A stretch of DNA of 64,000 nucleotides from Microlunatus soli (GTDB taxonomy: Bacteria; Actinomycetota; Actinomycetes; Propionibacteriales; Propionibacteriaceae): assembly GCF_900105385.1 (NCBI RefSeq), contig NZ_LT629772.1, forward strand, positions 1,674,001 through 1,738,000, written 5' to 3'. The translations under genes were made by a program, and so were the position numbers. Positions 55,701 through 63,615 of this stretch are shown here, one piece after another. The notes under the pieces are model-generated. The model searched no databases, had not been told where the DNA came from, and was given only the letters and a program-made list of their open reading frames with translations. Each line of letters starts with the position of its first letter. Position 1 is the first letter of the stretch.

Positions 55701-55763
55701 GCGATATATCAAGGTTAGGCACGTTCCAGCACCGCGGGAACGTGCCTAACCTTGATATATCGC
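55701..55763. repeat. Perfect 27-bp inverted repeat, AT-rich stem
   Basis: Left arm 55701-55727 (begins GCGATATATCAAGG) and right arm 55737-55763 are perfect complements, with a 9-nt loop AGCACCGCG. No mismatch in 27 bp, and the stem is far more AT-rich than the neighbourhood. It lies 22 bp after the hypothetical gene and 40 bp before the hydrolase pseudogene, so it may terminate transcription. Confidence 0.9.
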
Positions 55764-55804
55764 GCCCAGGTGCTCACCCGGTGAGGGATCGTTAACCTGG
55801 GGAC

Positions 55805-56959
55805 GTGTCGGACCGACTGCGGAGCGCTCTGGGCGAGCTTGCGGGCGCGATGTGTGCTGACGTTGGTCCGGCTGGGTTGGCGGCGCCGCCTGGGACGGCG
55901 CTCGGGGCGGACGTCGGCGACCGTGTCCTGGGTGCGGCGGTCGGTGACGCACAGCGGATCGACGGGGGCCGTCGGGTCCCGTTCACCACGACGACCTGCA
56001 CCGATGCCGGGTCGGTGACCAAGATCATGGCGACGACGGCGGTGCTGATGCGGCTGGTCGACGACGACAGGCTGTCCCTCGACCAGTCGGTGGACGCGGT
56101 CCTCGGGCTCGGTCTGGCCAGTGACATCACGGTCCGGGACCTGTTGGAGCACCGGTCCGGGTTATGGGAGTGGTGGCCGCTCTACCTCGACTGCAGCGAT
56201 CGCACCGCCGCGCTGGCCACGATCGGTACGCTTCCGCGGCGCTAGCCGGCACGCTCCGGTCGGCACTATTCCGATCTTGGATTCATGTTGCTCGGTGCGG
56301 TGATCGAATCAGTCACCGGACTGCGATTGGACCGGGCCGCCGAAAGCCTCGTCTTCACCCCGTACGGATTGGCCGACACCCGCTTCGGCACGCCGGTCGA
56401 GGGCAGGCCGGTCGCGGCCAGCTCTCCGGGCGACCGGATCGAGCGGACCATGATCGCGACCGGGGTGCCGTATCCGGTCGACGGTTCGCCGGACGACTTC
56501 GCCGGCTGGCGTGATCATCCACTCGTCGGTGAGGTCAACGACGGCAACAGCTTCCACGCGTTCGGATCGTGCGCCGGTCACGCCGGCCTCTTCACCTCGC
56601 TCGGTGACCTGCTGCGGTTCGGCCGGGTGATCCTGCAGAGCCTGGCCGGCAGTGGACCGATCAGCCGACGGACGGCGGACATCTTCGTCACTGCCGGTGA
56701 CGACCCGGGTCAGGCGCTCGGCTGGCGGATCTGGCAGACCCCGGCCGGCCCTGCCATCGGTCACACCGGCTTTCCCGGCGTCGGCTTCGCCGTGCTACCG
56801 GACGCCGATGCCGTGCTCGCGATGATCACCAACCGGCTGCACACCGACGGCACGCCGGTCGGGCTGGAGGATCTCTGGCAGACGGCGCTGCACGGCATGA
56901 TCGAGGCGGTGACGGCGACCTCGTCGACACCGACGGAGCCGACGGAGGGACCACGATGA
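55805..56959 (+). pseudogene. Serine hydrolase (beta-lactamase/PBP4-like) with an in-frame TAG
   Basis: One reading frame runs from GTG 55805 to the TGA at 56959, broken only by TAG at 56243-56245. The part before the stop carries the active-site S-x-x-K (DAGSVTKIMATT) and VRDLLEHRSGLWEW; the part after it resumes in the same frame with RHYSDLGFMLLGAVIE (Y-S-N-like motif), the Tyr/Asp region GSCAGHAGLFTSLGDLLRFG and HTGFPGVGF (K-T-G equivalent). Homologs have Tyr at the stop position (…R-Y-P…), one base from TAG. Either a recent nonsense mutation or a sequencing error; a restart at ATG 56285 could give a fragment. Coupled to anmK (ATGA). Confidence 0.8.
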
Positions 56960-58155
56960 CGTTGCGGGTGGCAGGGATGATGAGCGGCACCTCCTACGAT
57001 GCGGTCGATGTCGCGGTGGCCGACTTCGACCAGGACGGTGAGCTGTTGACCTGCACGCCGCTCGGCATGATCAGCCGTGCCGTCGCGCCGGAGCTGCGGG
57101 CCAGGATCTCCGAGCTGCTGCCGCCGAACGGCACCAGCATCGAGCAGGTGTGCCGGCTGGACACCGAGCTCGGGCAGCTCTTCGCCGACGTCGCCGGCGA
57201 GGCGGTGCAGCGGTTCGGCGATGTTGATCTTGTCGTCTCCCACGGCCAGACCGTCTTCCATTGGGTACGGGACAGCACCGTCCTCGGCACCCTGCAGCTC
57301 GGCAGTCCCGCCTGGATCGCCGAGACGACGGGCGTGGCTGTGCTGTCCGACGTCCGGACCCGGGACATCACCCGCGGTGGCCAGGGTGCGCCGCTGGCCG
57401 CCGTCCTGGACGCGTTGCTGGTGCTGTCCGACGACGTCCGCCGCGGTTCCCTCAACCTGGGCGGGATCGCCAACATCACCGTCCAGGACTCCCCGGTCCC
57501 CGGCACCGCGATCGGCGCACCGGAGGTGATCGCGTACGACCTCGGCCCGGCCGGCGCCCTTCTTGATCTTGTGATCGGTCGGCACACCGGTGGCGCCGAG
57601 CGGATGGACACCGACGGCCGACGAGCCGCCCACGGCCGGGTCCATGATCAACTCCTGGAACGGCTGCTGGCCGAACCCTACTATCGGCTCGATCCGCCGA
57701 AGTCGACCGGCAAGGAGCTCTTCCACACCGACTACCTGGACGCCATCATCGGCGACGACGACCTCGAGCTCGATGACCTTGTCGCGACCCTCACCGAACT
57801 GACCGCTCGACTGGTCGGCGATGCCTGCCACCGACACCAGCTGGCCGAGCTGGTGGTCGCCGGCGGCGGAGTCCGCAACCCGACCCTGATGGACCGGATC
57901 GGAGCGCTCACCGACGGCGTAGCAGTCCGCCCGATCGAGGACTTCGGGATCCCCGCGCAGGCCAAGGAGGGCTATCTGATGGCGCTGATCGGCTACCTGT
58001 CCTGGCATGGCCTACCGGGGACGATCGGCACCGCAACCGGCGCCAGTTCGCTGCTCGGCTCGTTCACCCCCGGCGCCGCTCCACTCCGGCTGCCGACAAC
58101 CGAGACCATCGCTCCCAGCCGGATGCTGGTCGTCCCACCCGATGAGCGGATCTGA
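56956..58155 (+). CDS. anmK: Anhydro-N-acetylmuramic acid kinase
   Basis: A 399-residue kinase opening and phosphorylating 1,6-anhydro-MurNAc to MurNAc-6-P in cell-wall recycling. Motifs: RVAGMMSGTSYDAVDVAVADF (ATP), VVSHGQTVFHW, VLSDVRTRDITRGGQGAPL (catalytic D-x-R-x-D region), LNLGGIANIT, and VAGGGVRNPTLMDRI. Starts in the stop of the broken serine hydrolase gene. No murQ etherase is in the window. Confidence 0.93.
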   Translation: MTLRVAGMMSGTSYDAVDVAVADFDQDGELLTCTPLGMISRAVAPELRARISELLPPNGTSIEQVCRLDTELGQLFADVAGEAVQRFGDVDLVVSHGQTVFHWVRDSTVLGTLQLGSPAWIAETTGVAVLSDVRTRDITRGGQGAPLAAVLDALLVLSDDVRRGSLNLGGIANITVQDSPVPGTAIGAPEVIAYDLGPAGALLDLVIGRHTGGAERMDTDGRRAAHGRVHDQLLERLLAEPYYRLDPPKSTGKELFHTDYLDAIIGDDDLELDDLVATLTELTARLVGDACHRHQLAELVVAGGGVRNPTLMDRIGALTDGVAVRPIEDFGIPAQAKEGYLMALIGYLSWHGLPGTIGTATGASSLLGSFTPGAAPLRLPTTETIAPSRMLVVPPDERI

Positions 58156-58173
58156 TCAGAAGAGTGGGCCTGA

Positions 58174-59214
58174 TCAGCTGGCGAAGATCTCTCGCAACGC
58201 GCCGAGTTGATCTTCGGACAGCTCGACGGCTGCGGCCGCGGCGTTGTCCTCGAGCTGTTCGACCGACGAGCTGGACGGGATCTGGGTACCCATGGCCGGC
58301 AGCGTCAGGATGTAGGCCAGGGTCAGCGTGCTGACCTTGATCTTCCACTCGGTCGCGAGCTCACCGAGCCGGTGGACGGCAGCGAGTTGATCTTGACCGA
58401 TATCGGCGAAGGTGCCCTCGTCGAAGAGCCGGTCCCCCGGGCCGACCTTGGCCGGATCGAGGTAGCGATCGGTCAGCAATCCCTTGGCCAGCGGCGAGTA
58501 CGGGACGAACGCGACCCCTTGATCGGCGCAGATGTCGAGCACCCCCGGCATCGACTCGCCGGTCAGTGGGTCGAAGCGGTTCTGGACCGCGATCGGACGA
58601 CAGCGTCGGGACAGCGAGTCGCTGACCCGCAGGCAGTCGGTGAGCTGGTCGGCGGTGAAGTTGGACACCGCGAGGTAACGCACCAAGCCTTGGCTGACGA
58701 GGTCCTCGACGGTCTCCAGGCTCTCCTCCAGCGGTACCCGTTCGTCGAACCGGTGGAACCAGAGCACGTCGACGTAGTCGGTCTGCAGCCGGGCCAGCGA
58801 CGCCTTCACCGATTCGGTGATCTGCAGCCGGGACAGCCCGGAGTGGTTGGGCGTCCAGCCGTCCATCCCGCCGTGCGTCTTGGTCGCGAGCACCACGTCG
58901 CGACGGCGCTCCGGATGGGCGGTGAACCATTGACCGATGATCCGTTCGGAGTTGCCGGAGGCGGCGTTGTAGCGATTGGCGGTGTCCCAGAACATCACGC
59001 CCAGTTCGGCGGCCCGGTCCAGGATCTTGATCGCGAGGTCGGGGCCGATCCGTGCTTCGTCGCCGGTGTCGGGGTAGCCGAACTTCCAGGTCCCCAAGCC
59101 GATCGCCGGGCCCTGCAGTCCACTGCGCCCCAGGAACCGGTACGGCATCGACTGGTAGCTGTCGGCCTGATAGGTGACGTTGTAGAGATCGGGATTCGGA
59201 GTCAGCGGGTCCAC
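58174..59214 (-). CDS. Aldo/keto reductase
   Basis: A 346-residue TIM-barrel NADPH oxidoreductase. Catalytic tetrad: Asp and Tyr in FWDTANRYN, Lys in LATKTHGG, His in LWFHRFD. Begins with YRFLGRSGLQGPAIGLGTWKFG, as in YghZ/AKR14-like proteins. GTG 59214 has AAGGAG 6 bp upstream; a TTG at 59262 is less likely. A LacI-type palindrome lies 63 bp upstream. Confidence 0.92.
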   Translation of the reverse strand: MDPLTPNPDLYNVTYQADSYQSMPYRFLGRSGLQGPAIGLGTWKFGYPDTGDEARIGPDLAIKILDRAAELGVMFWDTANRYNAASGNSERIIGQWFTAHPERRRDVVLATKTHGGMDGWTPNHSGLSRLQITESVKASLARLQTDYVDVLWFHRFDERVPLEESLETVEDLVSQGLVRYLAVSNFTADQLTDCLRVSDSLSRRCRPIAVQNRFDPLTGESMPGVLDICADQGVAFVPYSPLAKGLLTDRYLDPAKVGPGDRLFDEGTFADIGQDQLAAVHRLGELATEWKIKVSTLTLAYILTLPAMGTQIPSSSSVEQLEDNAAAAAVELSEDQLGALREIFAS

Positions 59215-59276
59215 CAGGGTCTCCTTCGGCGAGATGCGTATCTGTTGTCCGGGCGGTGACAACCACCCGACGAGCA

Positions 59277-59289
59277 GGAAAGCGCTTCC
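59277..59289. promoter_or_regulatory. LacI-family operator-like palindrome upstream of the aldo/keto reductase
   Basis: GGAAAGCGCTTCC (59277-59289) has the GGAA...TTCC arms with central GCGC typical of LacI/GalR sites and matches the palindrome upstream of the GH92 gene. Position fits a promoter. Just beyond it, CGATCGACCGGTCAGC is repeated in tandem. Confidence 0.45.
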
Positions 59290-59346
59290 GCGAAAGCCTA
59301 TCGGCTGCTGTGCGGAGCCGATCGACCGGTCAGCCCGATCGACCGG

Positions 59347-60285
59347 TCAGCGCTGTGCGGCCTTGGCGATCACGATGGACATCGTCACCCAGTCGTTGCC
59401 GGCCGCGTCCTCGCCGTCGGCCAGAGCCCAGAGGACGTTGACCAGTTCGCGGACCAGCACCCAGTCCCGGACCCGGTCCTCGTCCAAGCCGGTGTGATCG
59501 ACGACGGTGTAGATCCGGTCCAGGATGGCGTTGCGGACGTTGCCGGTCGCGACGATCTCGTCCCAGCGGTTCCACAGCAACGGCGCGACCTCGTAGTGCG
59601 GATCCCCTGACAACGGCTTCGGGTCGATCGCCAACCATTCGTCCGCCGATCCCTGAGCTTGTCGAAGGGCAGCCCGACGGGATCCGAGGACGTTGTCGAA
59701 GTGCAGATCGGTGTGGATCAACCGGCCGTCGGTCTGTGGGTCGGTCGCCAACCCCGAAGCAAGACTCGCGGCGTGGTCGATCAGCCGGCGCGGCACCGCC
59801 GGATGGTCATGCAGGGAGCGCAACCGGTCGGCCCAGCCGGCCGTCTCCTCCGACAGCCGCCGCAATTGCGGGATTGCCGGGATGTGCAGCCGTGCATACA
59901 GATCGGCCACCTCCCGGCATGCGTCCAGCGGATCAAGATCATCGAGGGTACGGGCACTGTCAGCGCGTTCCAGCAGCATCGCCCACCGGTGCGGGTCGGC
60001 ACGCAACAGTCGGATCGCCCCATGACCGGCCCAACTGCGCAGTGCCAGGTGCTCGTGCTCGGCCTCGGGGTGCGGGAAACTGATCTTGAGTACGGCCGAC
60101 GCGCCGTCGTCAGTGCTCACCGGCAGCACGTAGCCGGCGGCACCGTGCATCGCGGCCCCGTCCGGCGTCAGCGACCACTCAGCCAGCAGATCCTTGATCA
60201 GCTTCGGCAGTCGTTCCAGCCAGTCGGCCCAGTCCGGCGACTGACCGGCCTTGGCCAACAGACCGGCGGGGATCGACGAAGACAT
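59347..60285 (-). CDS. Aminoglycoside/hydroxyurea-type phosphotransferase (APH(6)-like kinase)
   Basis: About 312 residues. Nucleotide-binding N-lobe with SAVLKISFP (Lys), catalytic loop LIHTDLHFDNVL (Asp and Asn) and metal Asp in WLAIDPKPLSGDP. Family name derives from streptomycin/hydroxyurea kinases; the real substrate here may be a metabolite. Between HFDNVLGSR and WLAID lie extra residues containing LRQAQG, encoded by an inserted repeat at 59651-59669. Start ATG 60285 (spacing 9 from CAGG), alternative 60294. Confidence 0.88.
   Translation of the reverse strand: MSSSIPAGLLAKAGQSPDWADWLERLPKLIKDLLAEWSLTPDGAAMHGAAGYVLPVSTDDGASAVLKISFPHPEAEHEHLALRSWAGHGAIRLLRADPHRWAMLLERADSARTLDDLDPLDACREVADLYARLHIPAIPQLRRLSEETAGWADRLRSLHDHPAVPRRLIDHAASLASGLATDPQTDGRLIHTDLHFDNVLGSRRAALRQAQGSADEWLAIDPKPLSGDPHYEVAPLLWNRWDEIVATGNVRNAILDRIYTVVDHTGLDEDRVRDWVLVRELVNVLWALADGEDAAGNDWVTMSIVIAKAAQR
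59651..59669. repeat. Short interspersed repeat inserted inside the kinase gene
   Basis: CCCTGAGCTTGTCGAAGGG, the widespread imperfect palindrome known in many GC-rich bacterial genomes (CTTCGACAAGCTCAGG in the other orientation), lies in frame in the coding region and encodes the LRQAQG peptide typical of such insertions. Confidence 0.75.
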
Positions 60286-60316
60286 CCCGTTCATCCTGTC
60301 ACAGCATCCCAACCAG

Positions 60317-60375
60317 CTGATCCGTCAGTTCCTCCCCGACTTGCCGGGCGAGTCGGGGAGAAACTGACGGGTCAG
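60317..60375. terminator. Long hairpin between GH92 and the phosphotransferase
   Basis: Arms 60317-60341 and 60351-60375 pair at 24 of 25 positions (one G-U), with loop TGCCGGGCG. It follows the GH92 stop on the minus strand by 32 bp, consistent with a strong terminator, and belongs to the same style of long intergenic foldbacks as the elements at 20.8, 52.4 and 55.7 kb. Confidence 0.7.
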
Positions 60376-60406
60376 CGGAATGGGGTGGGCCTCCGCGGCG
60401 GCGATG

Positions 60407-63400
60407 TCACCGCAGCAACTCGATCTCACTGAGGGCGAATCGCCCCGGAGCCCGCGTGATCACCAGCCGGTAATGCTGATGGTCACCGGCATTGTCGATC
60501 ATGAACGGCCGGGTCTGTCGTCGCCAGTCGAAGCGTTGGTCCGTCCGCTCGTCCAGCAGCACCCAGTCCTTGCCGTCGGCCGAGCCCTCCAGCCGCCAGG
60601 CCGAGGGGTCGCCGTCATTCTGCCCCGACGTCAGTGTGTAGAACTCCGCACGAGCCGGTTCGGTCAGCGACCAACTGATGGTGGGTGTCGCGGTGGCGAA
60701 GGTTGTCTCGGTCGTGGAGTCGTCGTCGAAGAGCTCGGTCGGCGTCGACGAGGATCCGATCAGGTCGGTCAACGGGGCCGCGATCCGATCATGATCGGTG
60801 ATCGACGGCGGGGCCACATCCGCGCCCGCTGCCCAGGTGGACGGCTCGGCTCCGAGGGTGAAGTCCAGCGTCCCGCCGTCGCGCAAGGCGGCAGCATCGA
60901 TCGACGAGGTCCGCACCGGTCGGCCGTTCAGCTGGACGGACTGGATGTAGTGGTGTTCGTGATCTTGGTCGTGGGCGGTGATCGACAGCGGCTCTCGGCC
61001 CTGCGGCCGGACCTCGGCACGCCGGAACAGCGGTGCGGTGACCGCATACTCCGGAGCGCCGACCCGGAGCGGATACAGCCCGAGCGCGCTGAAGATGTAC
61101 CAGGCCGACATCTCACCGTTGTCCTCGTCGCCCGGGTAGCCCTGGCCGATCTGCTCACCGACGAAGAGCCTCTGCAGCACCTCCCGGGTCACCTGCTGGG
61201 TCCGGTGCGGGGCACCCGCGTAGTTGTACAGGTAGGCGATGTGGTGAGCGGGCTGGTTGGAGAAGCCGTACTGCCCCATCCGCACCGCCCGGGCCTCGGT
61301 CATCTCATGGATGACGGTGCCGTAGGTGCCCTTCTTGTCGGCCAACTCCGGCGTCGTGAAGAATTCGTCGAGCTTGGCCCGCAGCCCGTCCCGGCCGCCG
61401 TACAGGTTGGCCAGGCCACGGCCGTCGTGGGCGACGTGGAAGGCGAAGTTCCAACCGTCGGTCTCGGTGAAATCGCCGCCCCATTCGGCCGGATCGAATT
61501 CCTCGGGTGACTTGGCGAACTCGCCGTCTGCTCGCCGTCCCTGGAAGAAGTTGATCTTGGGATCGAAGAGCAGCACGTAATTCAGCGACCGGCGACGGAA
61601 GTAGACGGCCTCCTCGCTGAGCTGTCGGCGGCGATCGGCCGGGGTGGCCGGATCGGCGGCCAGCCGTTCGGCCATCAGGGCCAGTCCGAAGTCGTTGAGA
61701 TAGCCCTCCAGGGCCCAGGAGACGCTCTCGTCGACGTCGGTGCTGACGTAACCGGTGAAGAGTCCTCGGTCGACACCTTTGCGTCCTACGGCGGGGTCGG
61801 TCGGGGTCACGGTCGCGTTGCGGAGCCCGGCGTCGTAGGTGGACAACGGATCCGGGAGTGGTACGTCCTTGACGTAGGCGTCGGCGAACGCGACGTCGGA
61901 GCTGGTGCCGGTCATCAGATCGGCGTAGCCCGGCGAGGACCACCGGGCGACCCAGCCGCCGTCGCGATACTGACTGACGAAGCCGTCGACGAGTTCGGCG
62001 GCCAGCTCCGGATAGAGGAAGGCGTAGGCCGGCCACGCCGTCCGGTAGGTGTCCCAGAAGCCGCTGTTGACGTAGACCTTGCCGGACTTGATCACCGCCG
62101 CCGTGCGGTCGTCGGTCGATTCGCCGTCCGGCGGCAGCACCGGGCTGGCGTAGCGATACTCCGGTTGATCAACGCTGCCCGCGTTCTCGAACTGGCTGTT
62201 CGGGTACAGGTTGAGTCGGTAGAGACAGCCGTAGAGCGTCCGCAGCTGGGGCTCGGTGGCGTCCTCGACCGTGATCACCGACAGCCGCTGCTGCCACGCC
62301 TGCCGGGCGTCCTGCCGGATCTCTTCGAGGCTGCGACCGGCAAGTTCCAGTGCCAGATTGTGCTTGGCCTGCTCGGTGCCGATGAACGAGGTGGCGATCC
62401 GCAGGACGACCTCCGACTCGTCGGCGAAGGAGGCCGCCCGCGCGGACGGTCGACCGCCGACGGTCGGTCCGAAGTCGGCCGGTGCGACGGAGAACTCGCC
62501 GTAGCAGTACATCCGGGTCCGACCGAACTCCGAGCCGTTCTCGACCCAACCGGTCAGCACGGTGCCGTCGATCTGATACCGGGCATGGTCATCGATGGTG
62601 TCGATGATCACGTGCCGTCCGGCCGCATCGGCACCGAAATCGAAACGGAAGATCGCGCCGTGGTCGGTCGGCGCCAGTTCGGCGACCACGCCGGAGTCCA
62701 GCCGTACCCGGTAATGGTCGGGACGTGCGGTCTCCTGATCGTGACTGAACGCGGCCGCTCGCTCGGCCGGATCGCCGAGTGGCTCGGTCGATGCCACCGG
62801 CATCACGATCAGCTGATCGCGATCGCCCATCCACGGGCTGGGCTGATGGGAGAAGGCCAGCCCCTGGAGCTCCGGCCGATTGTCGGCGTTGTTGGCACGG
62901 TGGTACTCATACGGCCAGCGATGGGTGCTCGCATTCGTCACCGGGGTGAGGAAGTTGAAACCGTTCGGCCACGCGGTGATCGGCAGATTGTTACCCCGGG
63001 AGAAGTCTCCGCTGGCGTTGCTGCCGCGCCGGGTGTCGACGTAGCCGACGAGATCGGCCGGATCGTTGCGGGCCGGCGCCGGGCCGATCTCGATACCGTC
63101 CAGCCAGCCGGTGAAATCCTGCCCTGCAAGAGAAGTCGGGGTATCGACGACCAGCACGACCTCGGCAACGGTCCGGCCGGCGGCAGCGGTCAGGTCGACC
63201 TGGACGTCGTTCCACTGGCCGCAGTAGAGGATCTTCGCCGCTCCCTGGCCGGCCGCACCGAACGCCATCTGATATTGGTCGGTCACGCCGAGATCGGAGA
63301 GCAAGCTGCCGTCGGAGAACCGGAGGTCGACCGCGGCGTAGGTCGCGACGTAGCTCAGCGCGTCGTCGAGCTCGGGATAGATCAGGTAGCGCAGCCGATC

Positions 63401-63553
63401 GCCGGCAGCCACCGGCACCGACCGTCGGTCGATCACCGCCGACTGTCGCCCGTCGGCCGTCCCGGCATAACGGGTCGCCTCGACAGAGGAGAAGCCTGCA
63501 CCGTCCTTGCTGGTGGTTCCGTCGACGGGACCACTACCCACCTCGATGATCAC
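60407..63553 (-). CDS. GH92 family alpha-mannosidase with C-terminal F5/8C-like domain
   Basis: A 1048-residue enzyme. N-terminal beta-sandwich (about 1-270, including YVDTRRGSNASGDFSRGNNLPITAWPNGFNF), then the catalytic (alpha/alpha)6 domain. The core GH92 signature GYPGDEDNGEMSAWYIFSALGLYP (near residue 800) is complete, including the catalytic acidic cluster, and GTYGTVIHEMTEA is also present. A discoidin-like domain ends the protein. GH92 enzymes remove alpha-1,2/1,3-mannose with Ca2+. There is no signal peptide from GTG 63553, which is unusual, so it either acts in the cytoplasm on imported oligomannosides or starts elsewhere. Confidence 0.92.
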   Translation of the reverse strand: MIIEVGSGPVDGTTSKDGAGFSSVEATRYAGTADGRQSAVIDRRSVPVAAGDRLRYLIYPELDDALSYVATYAAVDLRFSDGSLLSDLGVTDQYQMAFGAAGQGAAKILYCGQWNDVQVDLTAAAGRTVAEVVLVVDTPTSLAGQDFTGWLDGIEIGPAPARNDPADLVGYVDTRRGSNASGDFSRGNNLPITAWPNGFNFLTPVTNASTHRWPYEYHRANNADNRPELQGLAFSHQPSPWMGDRDQLIVMPVASTEPLGDPAERAAAFSHDQETARPDHYRVRLDSGVVAELAPTDHGAIFRFDFGADAAGRHVIIDTIDDHARYQIDGTVLTGWVENGSEFGRTRMYCYGEFSVAPADFGPTVGGRPSARAASFADESEVVLRIATSFIGTEQAKHNLALELAGRSLEEIRQDARQAWQQRLSVITVEDATEPQLRTLYGCLYRLNLYPNSQFENAGSVDQPEYRYASPVLPPDGESTDDRTAAVIKSGKVYVNSGFWDTYRTAWPAYAFLYPELAAELVDGFVSQYRDGGWVARWSSPGYADLMTGTSSDVAFADAYVKDVPLPDPLSTYDAGLRNATVTPTDPAVGRKGVDRGLFTGYVSTDVDESVSWALEGYLNDFGLALMAERLAADPATPADRRRQLSEEAVYFRRRSLNYVLLFDPKINFFQGRRADGEFAKSPEEFDPAEWGGDFTETDGWNFAFHVAHDGRGLANLYGGRDGLRAKLDEFFTTPELADKKGTYGTVIHEMTEARAVRMGQYGFSNQPAHHIAYLYNYAGAPHRTQQVTREVLQRLFVGEQIGQGYPGDEDNGEMSAWYIFSALGLYPLRVGAPEYAVTAPLFRRAEVRPQGREPLSITAHDQDHEHHYIQSVQLNGRPVRTSSIDAAALRDGGTLDFTLGAEPSTWAAGADVAPPSITDHDRIAAPLTDLIGSSSTPTELFDDDSTTETTFATATPTISWSLTEPARAEFYTLTSGQNDGDPSAWRLEGSADGKDWVLLDERTDQRFDWRRQTRPFMIDNAGDHQHYRLVITRAPGRFALSEIELLR

Positions 63554-63573
63554 GGCACTATGCTACGGGTCCG

Positions 63574-63585
63574 GGAAACGTTTCC
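63574..63585. promoter_or_regulatory. LacI-family operator between GH92 and the divergent Tat protein gene
   Basis: GGAAACGTTTCC is a perfect 12-bp palindrome with a central CG, the classic LacI/CcpA-type site. On the minus strand, a TAGCAT -10-like hexamer follows and leads directly to GTG 63553, implying a nearly leaderless mRNA that the repressor would block. Confidence 0.6.
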
Positions 63586-63615
63586 GCCGACCCAGGACGC
63601 CTGAGGAGACATGCA

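Noticed and set aside
56200-56290. Frameshift in the serine hydrolase
   Set aside because: Both halves are in the same frame (start positions equal modulo 3); the lesion is a nonsense codon only.
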